Shown here in pieces: positions 8,926 through 17,138 of a stretch of 64,000 nucleotides of DNA (positions within the stretch are counted from its first letter, which is position 1; every line of letters begins with the position of its first letter). Origin of the DNA: CBDCUW01 sp965222745. Lineage in GTDB: Bacteria; Planctomycetota; Planctomycetia; Pirellulales; Pirellulaceae. The notes beneath the pieces were generated by a model. It was not told the origin of the DNA, searched no databases, and worked only from the letters and a program-made list of their open reading frames with translations. The stretch is taken from contig CBDCUW010000005.1 in the NCBI GenBank assembly GCA_965222745.1, positions 2,914,001-2,978,000 on the forward strand, in the 5' to 3' direction. The position numbers and the translations under genes are program-made.

Positions 8926-10374
8926 CTATTGATTTTGCGGTACTTGTGTTACCTGGGTTCCATCGGGATTGGCGGCAGCGGGTGGCGGCGGCGGTTGACG
9001 GATCAGTTGAACCAGTGCGGCTTGCGATTGCTGCAACGTAGCCAATTCGCTTGCATCTTGCGTCAGCAGGTTGTTCAGTGGCTGTCGGATGGCGATCGCA
9101 GCATCGATCTGAGGATCACTGCCGGGTCGGTAGGCGCCGATCGAAATCAAGTCGGCGTGTTGGTGGTATTGGCTCAGGTGTCGCCTTGCCACGTCAGCCG
9201 CTTCGGCAACTTCGGGCGTGATCAGGTGAGGTTGCAAACGGCTTAGACTTTCCAGAACATCGATCGGAGGCCAATGGGCTTGGGCGGCAAGTTTTCTGCT
9301 CAGCACAATGTGTCCGTCTAGCAATCCGCGCAAAGTGTCGGCAATCGGTTCGTTGTTATCGTCTCCCTCGACCAACACCGAGTAGAACGCCGTGATCGAA
9401 CCGCGACTGCTGCGGCCGGTTCGTTCCACCAACCGTGGCAAGATATTGAAAACGCTGGGCGGATAGCCACGTGTCGTCGGGGGCTCGCCGGCAGCCAATC
9501 CGAGTTCGCGCTGTGCCATGGCGAACCGGGTCACCGAATCGAGCAGCAGTAAAACGTTTTCACCACGATCGCGAAACGCTTCTGCCACGGTGGTGGCGGT
9601 CCAGGCTGCGGCAACCCGCTGGGCGGCGGGGCGATCACTGGTGGCAACGACCACCACGCTGCGACGAAGTCCCGATGGGCCAAGGCACTGAGTGATGAAC
9701 TCCTGAACCTCGCGGCCCCGCTCTCCCACCAGTCCAATCACAATTCGGTCGGCATTGCTGCCGCGGGCCAGCATGCCCAACAGAGTGCTCTTTCCGACAC
9801 CGGAACCTGCAAAGATCCCCAAGCGTTGGCCGTTTCCGCAAGTCAGCATCGCATCGATCGCCCGCACGCCGGTTTGCAGCGGCGTATCGATGGGCGGTCG
9901 ATCCAGGGAATGGGGAGGCGTGCAGTCGGTATCGATGGTGACCAAATCATCGGGCAGTTCAAGACCGTCGATCGGCAAACCATGAGCGTCGATGATACGT
10001 CCGCACAGCGACGGACCGACACGAATCTTCGCTGACATATCGACGAGCCGAACCGGGTCGCCGGCAGAGACCGATTGCAGGCGCTGAAGCGGTGCGAGCA
10101 CCGGGTGCACTCCGCGAAATCCGATCACCCGACCGCGACGCGACTGCCCGTTGTGAGGTGTCAGTTCGCAGATCGCGCCAAGCGGCGCCGTCATTCCCTC
10201 GATCTCAATCGTTTCACCCGTCACGGCCGCGACGCGACCAACGACATGATGGGTCAAGCTTCGCTCGATGCGATCGGCGACGGCGTCCAGGCCGGGAAGG
10301 GGCGGCGGATCGAATTGAAATTCTGATCGCGGCGCGGTCGCTGGCTGAACTTCGGCAGAAGCGGAATGGGTCAC
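8926..10374 (-). CDS. fliI: Flagellar export ATPase FliI
   Basis: Hydrolyses ATP to energise or prime flagellar protein export at the cytoplasmic face. The 482-residue protein has an N-terminal beta-barrel (about 25-115), the Walker A loop AGSGVGKST (about 189-197), the VGERGREV segment, the Walker B strand VLLLLDSVTRFA and the ARGYPPSVF-type loop, here TTRGYPPSVFNILP. The C-terminal 20 residues are Pro-rich and unusual. The start is a GTG whose bases overlap the fliH stop (GTGA), and the fliH end itself supplies a GGAGGAGG ribosome site, indicating translational coupling. Start and length agree with the family. Confidence 0.96.
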   Translation of the reverse strand: MTHSASAEVQPATAPRSEFQFDPPPLPGLDAVADRIERSLTHHVVGRVAAVTGETIEIEGMTAPLGAICELTPHNGQSRRGRVIGFRGVHPVLAPLQRLQSVSAGDPVRLVDMSAKIRVGPSLCGRIIDAHGLPIDGLELPDDLVTIDTDCTPPHSLDRPPIDTPLQTGVRAIDAMLTCGNGQRLGIFAGSGVGKSTLLGMLARGSNADRIVIGLVGERGREVQEFITQCLGPSGLRRSVVVVATSDRPAAQRVAAAWTATTVAEAFRDRGENVLLLLDSVTRFAMAQRELGLAAGEPPTTRGYPPSVFNILPRLVERTGRSSRGSITAFYSVLVEGDDNNEPIADTLRGLLDGHIVLSRKLAAQAHWPPIDVLESLSRLQPHLITPEVAEAADVARRHLSQYHQHADLISIGAYRPGSDPQIDAAIAIRQPLNNLLTQDASELATLQQSQAALVQLIRQPPPPPAAANPDGTQVTQVPQNQ

Positions 10375-11057
10375 GACAACACCTCCTCCAAACGTTTCAG
10401 CTGCGCTTGCAACCCGGCGTGAATTTCACCGCCAGTCTGTCGGACCACCACTTCGCCCGGTGCAACCGATTCGTCCGGTTCCACTTGCGTCTGTTCAGGA
10501 AGATCGGGCGACGCCAGCAGCTGATCGAGCTGCCTGCCAAGTTGGGCGAGGGTTTCCGGATGAACCGCGAGGGTCAATCTGGTCGCGGAACGCGTGCTGC
10601 GCAGCGCCTCCTCCGCCCAATTCACGATCAATTGCGGATCTGATTCCAGCTCGCGGCGCAGCACACGTTGGGCAGCCGCCAGTGCGATCGTCGACAGCGA
10701 CTGGGCATACTCTTTCATCCACTGCTCGTGCACGGTGTGCAGCTGTTGCACAGCCTGGCGAATCAGCTTCAAACTGTCTTTGGCGCGAAGTTCCGCTTCC
10801 GCTTTTAGTTTTTGATCGGCGTCAACGGCCGCTTTTTCGAAACCTTCCTTGTAGCCGCGAGCTTCCGCCTGCTCGCGCAACTTCGCCGCCTGCTTTTCCG
10901 CCTCCTCCAACATCTGGCGAATCTGCGTTCGGCATTCTTCCAACCGGCTGCGTCCTTCGTCGGCCAGGTCGCTGAGATTAAAACCCGCCAACCCCGAAAC
11001 GCTGCGAGCCGCCGGCGTTTGGTCGGCGGACGAATCGGGTTTGAGAACAAAAGCCAT
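10371..11057 (-). CDS. fliH: Flagellar assembly protein FliH
   Basis: Stator-like regulator that dimerises and binds FliI. It has 228 residues. Residues about 35-100 are a charged coiled coil containing the GYKEGFEKA element common in FliH/SctL, and the C-terminal half has the globular FliH/V-ATPase E-like domain (EALRSTRSATRLTLAVHPETL). It shares a 4-bp overlap with fliI downstream and starts 46 bp after fliG. Confidence 0.92.
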   Translation of the reverse strand: MAFVLKPDSSADQTPAARSVSGLAGFNLSDLADEGRSRLEECRTQIRQMLEEAEKQAAKLREQAEARGYKEGFEKAAVDADQKLKAEAELRAKDSLKLIRQAVQQLHTVHEQWMKEYAQSLSTIALAAAQRVLRRELESDPQLIVNWAEEALRSTRSATRLTLAVHPETLAQLGRQLDQLLASPDLPEQTQVEPDESVAPGEVVVRQTGGEIHAGLQAQLKRLEEVLS

Positions 11058-11102
11058 GTCGAGTGATTCCCGTGCTTGGGCAGATCAAGGAAAAAGCGAG
11101 GA

Positions 11103-12443
11103 TCAGGCGGCCATCCGCACCGCCTGCGGCGCGGCCGATCCAGTTTCACCCTGCTCTTCTTCTTCATCGGGCTGGATCGACGCGACCGCGACCGCCTCTT
11201 TTGCCGCATCAATTTCTCTCAGTTCGAGCGACTGAAGCGAAGCGATTCCGCGTCGTACTTGTCGGGCATCATTTCGAGGCAGCAGCGCCAGAGCCGCTTC
11301 ACCGATTTCGTTGGGCAGTCCACACAGAGCCAACATCGCCTGGCGAGTAGAAACTTTTCCCAGCGCGATGCACAACGTATCGGGTGACAGGTCAATCAAG
11401 TGTTGGTGAATCGCATCGGTCGATGCAAACCCGACCTTCGGGCGATCGTGGAAATCTTGTGGCTGCGGTGTCGACGGTGGTGTACTCAACGTTTCAGTCT
11501 GCTGATCATCGACTTGCCTGCTACCGGGCAGTGTGTCATCAAACTCGGTATCGGCAACCAGCCGCAGCCGGTGAGTCTGATCCACCGCCGAGAGATCCGA
11601 TGTTGAAAACCCGTTCGTTTCTGGCGGCGGACTGGCTGGAGGCGTTTGGCTGCCGGCAGGGGGCTGGGTTGTGGGACGCGCCGGAGCGGAAGGTTCACTG
11701 CGCTGCGAATCGAGCGACGGCCGATCAGGCCCCGCAGCCGTGGGCATGGCGGCCAGGATCGCATGTAGCGCTCGGATGCCTGTTTCGCTACGAGCCGATT
11801 CTTCGAGTTGACCGACTCGCTGCTTCAGGTGGGTTGCGATTTCACGGGCCACGTCATCGGGAATTTTTCCCAGTCGGCCAATTCGGCTCAGGGCTTCGCT
11901 CTGCAAGTTCGCGTCCAGACGCGGGAGGAGCCGGGCAGCCTGGTCGGCGGCGATCGACGCCAGCACCAGTGCGATGGTTTGTGGGTGTTCGCCGCGCAAC
12001 AGGTTGACCATGGTTTGGTCGTTAACCTCGCGCAGAAACGAAAACGTCGACTGCTGTACCCCTTCGCCGCTTGTCACTCGGTTGGACACGACACGAGAGG
12101 CGGGCTTGGGGGCGGCTTCGGATCGCTGCTGGGAACTGATCGAGATTTCGTCGGCAACCCCCGACGCCAGATCATTAGAATCGGAGCTGGAAAGATCGTT
12201 CCTGGGTGGTCGCGTGGAAGGGTGGTTTTCGAAAGAACCTTTGAAGGCTTGCAGAGCGCGCTGGCGTTCCAGAGGATCAACGTCGACAAGCGTCGCCATC
12301 GTCCGCCGTAGCCGTTGTTTCGATTCCGGCTCCACGCAGCCCAACAGCAACGACGCCGCCGAAGGAGGCAGGCTGCTCAGCACGATCGCGACACGCCGCA
12401 GCGCTGCTTCGCGATCGGATCCCGTATTCTGAGCACTCGCCAT
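11103..12443 (-). CDS. fliG: Flagellar motor switch protein FliG, divergent
   Basis: Switch-complex subunit that binds FliF and transmits torque. I place the start at the ATG at 12443 (446 residues), because AAGGAGAG lies 8 bases upstream; an in-frame ATG at 12479 lacks this. Residues about 10-70 match the FliG N domain and about 132-215 the middle domain with EHPQT (about 152-156). The C-terminal domain is recognisable (SPDTLCIALGKVSTRQAM). Between the middle and C domains lies an about 100-residue Pro/Ser/Thr-rich linker not found in standard FliG (about 330 residues). Several charged residues of the torque helix appear replaced. It lies between fliF and fliH as usual. Confidence 0.88.
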   Translation of the reverse strand: MASAQNTGSDREAALRRVAIVLSSLPPSAASLLLGCVEPESKQRLRRTMATLVDVDPLERQRALQAFKGSFENHPSTRPPRNDLSSSDSNDLASGVADEISISSQQRSEAAPKPASRVVSNRVTSGEGVQQSTFSFLREVNDQTMVNLLRGEHPQTIALVLASIAADQAARLLPRLDANLQSEALSRIGRLGKIPDDVAREIATHLKQRVGQLEESARSETGIRALHAILAAMPTAAGPDRPSLDSQRSEPSAPARPTTQPPAGSQTPPASPPPETNGFSTSDLSAVDQTHRLRLVADTEFDDTLPGSRQVDDQQTETLSTPPSTPQPQDFHDRPKVGFASTDAIHQHLIDLSPDTLCIALGKVSTRQAMLALCGLPNEIGEAALALLPRNDARQVRRGIASLQSLELREIDAAKEAVAVASIQPDEEEEQGETGSAAPQAVRMAA

Positions 12444-12611
12444 CGACTGGGCTCTCCTTGCATCACTCGACTCTGGCAAATTCTCTTTTAGAGAAACTTG
12501 AGTCGAAATGGAAAGAGAGATTGAAAGATTCGCGAGAATGCGGGTGCAGGCTAACCGGATTGGTTAGGGAGTATCGGACGGTCTCGATTGTTTCGCACCG
12601 AAGGTGCAGTC

Positions 12612-12830
12612 ATTTGTTTAGCCCAGGGCGAGGTTTTGCGAGTCTGACGAGCAATACCGCTGCCCTGGGTCTACCGGCGCGGGCAACCTCGATTCCCGAT
12701 CCCGGCGAGCACGGCGGCTTCGCCGCCGGGATCGGGAAGATGGGAGACGGACAAACCCCAGGGTAGCGTCAGCGTTCGTAAAACTCACGTTGCCTCACCC
12801 TGGGCTAGGCTAAGCAAATCGCTGGACCTT
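12612..12830. repeat. Large palindromic element with AGCCCAGGG arms
   Basis: The left arm (12612-12650, TTTGTTTAGCCCAGGGCGAGG..) and the right arm (12780-12830, ..CCTCACCCTGGGCTAGGCTAAGC) are imperfect inverted copies. Between them, 12693-12735 forms a GC-rich hairpin (CGATCCCGGCG..CGCCGGGATCGG). A second CCCTGGG/CCCAGGG pair lies inside. No coding capacity was seen, so it looks like a non-autonomous element. Confidence 0.7.
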
Positions 12831-12848
12831 TGGCCCGTGGCACAATTT

Positions 12849-13056
12849 GTGCCACCTGTTTCCAATCGTTTCCAATTGGTGCCACCCGTTTCCAATTGGT
12901 GCCACCCACCCGTTTCCAATTGGTGCCACCCACCTAATTTCAATTGGTGCCACCTAATTTCAATTTGGTGCCACCCACCTAATTTCAATGCTCGCCGGAT
13001 CGGGAAGATGCGTAATTTGGTGCCACCCACCTTGTTTCCAATTTGGTGCCACCCAC
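12849..13056. repeat. Type C array: eight GGTGCCACC units
   Basis: Eight copies of GTGCCACC, begun near 12849, 12879, 12899, 12923, 12946, 12968, 13020 and 13045. Most are flanked by CCAATT or TTTCAATTTGG and followed by CACC. Spacing is irregular (about 20-50 bp) because units have lost or gained the CACCC and AATTTC blocks. The reverse orientation (GGTGGGTGGCACCAA) recurs at 29256-29303 and 42534-42586. Confidence 0.85.
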
Positions 13057-13063
13057 CTAACTT

Positions 13064-14701
13064 TCACGCCGCTTCGCCGACCCAGCCGCGGATCACGTTG
13101 GCGGCCACTTCGGGGTTCTTTTCGACCAGGACCGTTAGCTCTTCTTTTAAGGAGCCGCCGGTGATGGTCATTTGGTCTTGATCGTCCTCGTCGCGGTCTG
13201 GCTCGACCGGCGGAGCGGGCAGATCGAGCCCAAAACCTTCGGCAAATTCGGCCGGCGGAGTATCGCCGGTGCCGCCGCGGGCAGCCGAACGGGCAACCAA
13301 CAGAGCAACCAATGCTAGCATGATCAGCGCGATGGTCTGCCACGAGTCGGCCAACCAGGTGAGTGCAACTTTGGCTGTTTCCGGCGGTTGGACGGTCGGG
13401 CTGGGAAGATCGGGATAGTGAAAGACGTTGACCAACGGGAACTTGTCTTCACCCGCGGAAACTTCTGGCAGCAGCACGGTGACCGCCGACTGGATGTTCT
13501 CCTTGGTGTCGGCGCGAAGTTGTTCAAGCGTTGCATCATCCAGGGGCGGCAGATCGGATTCTGACTTGCCAGGGTTCTTCTGCAGGAACTCTTGCAAGTA
13601 AACCGACGGGTAGTAGCTGTCGGGAAGCCCAACCGAGACGCGTACCCGTTTGACTTGCAGCGAAGCCATCCTCGCTTGTTCGTACTGCTGCCCGGCAACG
13701 CCGGTGCTCTCTCGTTCGTCTTCTTTTGTCTTGGTGACTTCCAAGTCGTCTTCCAATGAAACCGGCCGGTTGGCGGCCAAGCCGTTGGATGCGGCGCCGG
13801 GGACGCCGCGGTTGAGCGGGCGGTTGCTGGACGATTCGACCTTGCGCGATTTGCTGGTCAGGTTGGTCGGTTCGGCATCGTATTTGACGGTGGTTGTTTC
13901 GACATCCATGGTCGGATCGATCTCGGCCGACGCAGCGACTCGCACCGGGTATCCGACCAACAGCGCACGAATCTTCTGCTCGATCCTGGCCTCAGCCTCG
14001 CGTTGTTTTCGCAGCAACGGATCGTCTTCGTCGGCACCGGGTGAAGTGGTGGAATTGGTATCGATGACCACCACGTCTTCGCTGCTCATGCCTGCGTACG
14101 AGCTGCGGATCATCTCCTGGATTTGCCGGATTCGATCTTTGTTCAACGGACTGGTGCCGATCGGATTGACCACGACGCTGGCTGATTGAGGCCGCGATCG
14201 ATCGAGGCCGAATCGTTCCCCGCGATCATATTCGACCGTCGCCCAGCGGACGTCGGGGAAAAACCCGATCTTGGTTCCCAGGTCCAGCTCTTTGGCATGA
14301 TCCTGCCGCGCCACACTCAGCTCGCTGGGCTCAAACACACTCGTCTTGTCGATCGCCTCCTGCACACTGGTCCTCAGCGACATCGGCAACGCGCTGGAAT
14401 TTTCCAGCGCCGCCAGATACTCGCCCCTCGATTCAACCGGAATTTTGACTCGATGGCCTTCGGGCATCCAATCGTTCAGGCCGGCGTTTCCAAATGCCAG
14501 CTCCACCGCGATCAATTCCTGTTCACTTAGCGACCGACCGCCGAACAAGTACTCTTTCCCACTACTGCTGTCGCCGCGAACAAGAAACGCCAGCCCGATG
14601 GCGATCACCGCTGCCAACATCACCGAGATGATGCGCGACTGCATGGGCATGGCGGTGAAGGCTTCGCGGGCCTGATCGGTCGACTGTCGAAAAAGACTCA
14701 T
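13064..14701 (-). CDS. fliF: Flagellar MS-ring protein FliF
   Basis: Builds the membrane/supramembrane ring on which the motor assembles. The 545-residue protein has TM1 at about 25-43, the periplasmic YscJ/FliF ring-building region (about 48-210, including the SVFEPSE-SVARQDHAKEL stretch), a long central part, TM2 at about 446-466 and a cytoplasmic FliG-binding C-terminus ending in NVIRGWVGEAA, the expected pattern. It lies between fliE and fliG. The 620-bp repeat-filled gap downstream separates it from fliG. Confidence 0.94.
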   Translation of the reverse strand: MSLFRQSTDQAREAFTAMPMQSRIISVMLAAVIAIGLAFLVRGDSSSGKEYLFGGRSLSEQELIAVELAFGNAGLNDWMPEGHRVKIPVESRGEYLAALENSSALPMSLRTSVQEAIDKTSVFEPSELSVARQDHAKELDLGTKIGFFPDVRWATVEYDRGERFGLDRSRPQSASVVVNPIGTSPLNKDRIRQIQEMIRSSYAGMSSEDVVVIDTNSTTSPGADEDDPLLRKQREAEARIEQKIRALLVGYPVRVAASAEIDPTMDVETTTVKYDAEPTNLTSKSRKVESSSNRPLNRGVPGAASNGLAANRPVSLEDDLEVTKTKEDERESTGVAGQQYEQARMASLQVKRVRVSVGLPDSYYPSVYLQEFLQKNPGKSESDLPPLDDATLEQLRADTKENIQSAVTVLLPEVSAGEDKFPLVNVFHYPDLPSPTVQPPETAKVALTWLADSWQTIALIMLALVALLVARSAARGGTGDTPPAEFAEGFGLDLPAPPVEPDRDEDDQDQMTITGGSLKEELTVLVEKNPEVAANVIRGWVGEAA

Positions 14702-14765
14702 GAGGTACCTGGAACCAGTGGTGACAGAGCAGGAGGATGCCTATTGTTTCGCCAAATTACGATGC

Positions 14766-15086
14766 CTAAATCTGAATCTGCTGAACTTCACGATAGGCCT
14801 CGATCAGCTTGTTTCGGACTTGCAACAACATTCGAAACGCCAGATCGGCCTTTTGCACCGCCGTCAGTACTTCAGCCTCGTTGACATCGCCGCCAGTCAA
14901 CAACGAATGAACCATGTCACTGGCGTTGTTCTGCATCGAGTTGACATTCTGGACCTGTCCGATCAACACATCGGAAAAGGTATCCATCCCGCTGCGCGAT
15001 TCGGTCTGTGCGGTTTGACCCGGTACGCCCAGATCAAACGGCGAAACGGGTCGCGGCGGGGGCTGGATGGCGGAGATTGGTTTCAT
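14766..15086 (-). CDS. fliE: Flagellar hook-basal body protein FliE
   Basis: Junction protein between the MS ring and proximal rod, exported early. The 106-residue length is typical. The C-terminal half carries the family pattern (TGGDVNEAEVLTAVQKADLAFRMLLQVRNKLIEAYREV at about 66-103), ending in the conserved EAY-EV-Q-I helix. It follows flgC by 32 bp and precedes fliF by 64 bp, the standard flgB-flgC-fliE-fliF order. Confidence 0.93.
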   Translation of the reverse strand: MKPISAIQPPPRPVSPFDLGVPGQTAQTESRSGMDTFSDVLIGQVQNVNSMQNNASDMVHSLLTGGDVNEAEVLTAVQKADLAFRMLLQVRNKLIEAYREVQQIQI

Positions 15087-15118
15087 CGCGGTCGATTGTC
15101 GGCGTCACCTGATGCAGG

Positions 15119-15538
15119 TCAGGCCAAAATGGTGAGCGTTTCGCGACTGAGGTTCTTGGTGATTTCCATCACCCCAACGTTGGCTTCGTAGGCCCGCGTC
15201 GATTCCAGGGCGTTGACCATTTCGGTGGTCAAGTCAATGTTCGGGTAGGCGACATAGCCTTTCTTTTCGCCCGATTGAATGGCCAGCGGGTGTGTTGGAT
15301 CGTAGCGATACCTTGGTTCGGCATCGCTGGTTTTGATCTCGGCCACCCTCACTCCCGAAGCCCCGTTGATGGACATGTTGGGGTCAGATTGAAAGACAAC
15401 TTCGCGAGCCTGGTACGGTTTGGCATCGCCATTTTCGTCCCGTAGCGACGAGATGTTGGCGATGTTGCCGGATACCGCATTCAATCGAACTCGTTGAGCA
15501 ACGAGTGCCGAAGTGCTGATGTCGAGTGCTCGTAACAT
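15119..15538 (-). CDS. flgC: Flagellar proximal rod protein FlgC
   Basis: Proximal rod subunit, exported by the flagellar system. The 139-residue protein shows the rod N-terminus (LDISTSALVAQRVRLNAVSGNIANISSL) and the conserved C-terminus (YVAYPNIDLTTEMVNALESTRAYEANVGVM). The internal YEARPVVF-like segment is YQAREVVFQS. It follows flgB by 136 bp, a gap occupied by a large palindrome, and precedes fliE. Confidence 0.95.
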   Translation of the reverse strand: MLRALDISTSALVAQRVRLNAVSGNIANISSLRDENGDAKPYQAREVVFQSDPNMSINGASGVRVAEIKTSDAEPRYRYDPTHPLAIQSGEKKGYVAYPNIDLTTEMVNALESTRAYEANVGVMEITKNLSRETLTILA

Positions 15539-15566
15539 GAATCAATCTTTCGCTTCCGTGGTTTCG

Positions 15567-15664
15567 GCTTTGCCCAAAAAAGGGGTCTGACCCTTTGGAG
15601 AGCGGCTGTTTTCTTTGACGATTGTTGTGTCCGGAGAGGGTCAGACCCCTTTTTTGGGCAAAGC
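15567..15664. repeat. Long REP-like inverted repeat between flgB and flgC
   Basis: Arms 15567-15600 and 15632-15664 are near-perfect inverted copies of about 33 bp (GCTTTGCCCAAAAAAGGGGT.. and its complement) around a 31-base centre. The GGGGTCTGACCCC core with A/T runs is typical of REP/BIME-type elements. The structure would form a very stable hairpin in the flgB-flgC transcript and could attenuate it. Confidence 0.85.
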
Positions 15665-15674
15665 GAGTGGATTC

Positions 15675-16079
15675 CTAAGCTCGTTCGGTGATCGCGGCCC
15701 GCAGCAGTGCAAACTGGCTGCGCATCGTGGTGACGGCCAATCCGTGCAGATGTTGGTTCTTGGCAAGCTCGGTGACTTGATGTTCCAACGACACATCGCT
15801 GCCATCGTGAAAAACCACCTGCTCGGTCGCTTCGCGAGGTCCTTGGTAGATGTCATCGCGGGTGACCGGCGAGGTTGCCTGCGAAGGTGCGGTGTCTTGC
15901 GATGCCTGCACCGATTCCGCCAACGCGTTTTGAAAATCGCCAACATCCAGATCGCGGGAACGATAGCCGGGAGTGTCAAGGTTGGCGATGTTGCCGGCCA
16001 ACAACTCGTGCCTCGCCTGGGCAAACATGACCGTCTGCTCCAGGGCGGGAATGGTTGTCTTGTTGAAAATGCCCAACAT
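15675..16079 (-). CDS. flgB: Flagellar proximal rod protein FlgB
   Basis: Proximal rod subunit. I place the start at ATG 16079 (134 residues): GGAGGAG lies 7 bases upstream, while the in-frame GTG two codons earlier sits inside that spacing. The N-terminal rod motif (MFAQARHELLAGNIANLDTPGYRSRDLDV) and the C-terminal block (QHLHGLAVTTMRSQFALLRAAITE) match the family. It is followed by the REP-like palindrome and flgC. Confidence 0.94.
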   Translation of the reverse strand: MLGIFNKTTIPALEQTVMFAQARHELLAGNIANLDTPGYRSRDLDVGDFQNALAESVQASQDTAPSQATSPVTRDDIYQGPREATEQVVFHDGSDVSLEHQVTELAKNQHLHGLAVTTMRSQFALLRAAITERA

Positions 16080-16111
16080 TTCCACTCTCCTCCATCAGGA
16101 CGACGCAAAAC

Positions 16112-16534
16112 TCAAGCGGCAACCCGGCCGCTGCCGCTTTCACGGCGAAACGTGATGGTGACCGCAGCACCGCCTTGGGGACAGTTCTGCCACTTGACTC
16201 CGGCACCAATCGCGGCGGCGGCAAGCGGCAATCGAGTCACGCGCGATTCGACGCCGCAACCGGTGTCGGCCAGTTCCAGTTCGACACCGTGATGAGTTTC
16301 ACAGGCGGTAACGGTCAGATCGCCACCATCGGGCATCTCATCAAGCGACTGGCTCACCAGGGCACGAATCAGATCGACCGTTCGGTTGGCGTCAGCAGGA
16401 ACACCAATCTCCGCGTCAATTTCGACTTCCAGACAAACCGCCGCGGAATGTTCGATCAACAGCGGTGCAATCACTGACTCAACCAATACAGCTAAAGATC
16501 GGCAGTCGTTTGGTTCGATCCATTGATGTGGCAT
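16112..16534 (-). CDS. Stand-alone degenerate histidine-kinase ATPase domain
   Basis: A 140-residue protein that resembles only the HATPase_c domain of sensor kinases. Visible are the N-box region (LIRALVSQSLDEMPDGGDLTV, about 58-78), the G1 box ADTGCGVE (about 93-100) and the closing strand GGAAVTITFRRE. The usual N-box Asn-Ala is Gln-Ser, and the G2 box glycines that close the ATP lid are missing (LPLAAAAIGAG). No dimerisation/His domain or sensor is attached. Kinase activity is therefore doubtful; a binding role is an inference. It lies between flgN-like and flgB on the same strand, 32 bp from flgB, and so is probably part of the flagellar operon. Confidence 0.6.
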   Translation of the reverse strand: MPHQWIEPNDCRSLAVLVESVIAPLLIEHSAAVCLEVEIDAEIGVPADANRTVDLIRALVSQSLDEMPDGGDLTVTACETHHGVELELADTGCGVESRVTRLPLAAAAIGAGVKWQNCPQGGAAVTITFRRESGSGRVAA

Positions 16535-16635
16535 GATAGGGTTCCAGCTGGTGCCTGCTTAACGAAACTTCATCTTGGCTGATAACCGCGCCACAGCTCT
16601 TGACGCAAGACGAATGTGAAGGGATTTGAGCGCGC

Positions 16636-17085
16636 TCAATCGCTGGACAGGTCCAGGCGGTTGCCAAGGGTGGGGATCGCTTCGGAATCGACGTATTTGT
16701 TGGCCGCCTGATTGGCCGAATCGATTTGGCCCAACCGCTGCTGCAATGATTCGCGGCTCTCACTCAGAGCAGTTTCACACTGCGCTTCGATCGCCAGCAA
16801 TTCGATGTGCATCTGTTCGCACTGCTGCTGCTGAACCCGGCATTTTTCGCGCGACTCGGCCGATTCCCATTGACGAGCCTGTGGATCGTCCTGGGCAGCC
16901 TCGCGCAGCAGCGTCGAGATCTCCCCAAGTTGTTGGAGCGGCTGCTGCTTTTCCGCCAACAGACCCATCAACTCGGTCATCCTTCCCGCCGCGATCACTT
17001 CCATCTGGCGGCCGCCAATTTCTAACAGCTGGCTCAGAATCGTTCGCCGGCGACTGATCAGCTCTGAGAGTGCGGTGCCGTTCAT
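16636..17085 (-). CDS. FlgN-like flagellar export chaperone
   Basis: A 149-residue, almost entirely helical protein. The N-terminus (LISRRRTILSQLLEIGGRQMEVIAAGRMTELMGLLAEKQQPLQQL) fits the FlgN pattern of a coiled-coil chaperone for hook-filament junction proteins, with the conserved L..L.....K..L. segment around residue 40-50. The similarity is by pattern and context only. An AAAGGA ribosome site precedes the ATG. Its position upstream of the rod genes supports a flagellar role. Confidence 0.6.
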   Translation of the reverse strand: MNGTALSELISRRRTILSQLLEIGGRQMEVIAAGRMTELMGLLAEKQQPLQQLGEISTLLREAAQDDPQARQWESAESREKCRVQQQQCEQMHIELLAIEAQCETALSESRESLQQRLGQIDSANQAANKYVDSEAIPTLGNRLDLSSD

Positions 17086-17110
17086 CGGTTGGTTCCTTTG
17101 GAAATCGACT

Positions 17111-17137
17111 GTCGGCCAGTTCGGAGAACTGGCCGAC
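17111..17137. repeat. Type B hairpin, perfect copy
   Basis: GTCGGCCAGTT-CGGAG-AACTGGCCGAC: 11-bp perfect arms around five bases, placed exactly between the stop of the TPR gene and the start of the FlgN-like gene. This is a clean reference copy for the type B family. Confidence 0.85.
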
Positions 17138-17138
17138 G

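Larger units (their letters stand above)
12444..13063. other. 620-bp non-coding gap with two repeat structures
   Basis: The gap between fliG and fliF holds no gene. From the fliG side there is about 170 bp of unique sequence, then a large palindrome (12612-12830) and an array of GGTGCCACC units (12849-13056). Such a large gap between two genes that are normally adjacent suggests repeat insertion into the operon. Confidence 0.75.

Noticed and set aside
12785..13030. 81-codon frame through the type C array (GGWHQ repeats)
   Set aside because: The peptide repeat is just translated repeat DNA; no ribosome site or conserved start.
12849..13056. Possible CRISPR-like array of short repeats
   Set aside because: The repeat core is too short (8-13 bp), the spacing is irregular, the spacers are degenerate copies of one another, and no cas gene is nearby.
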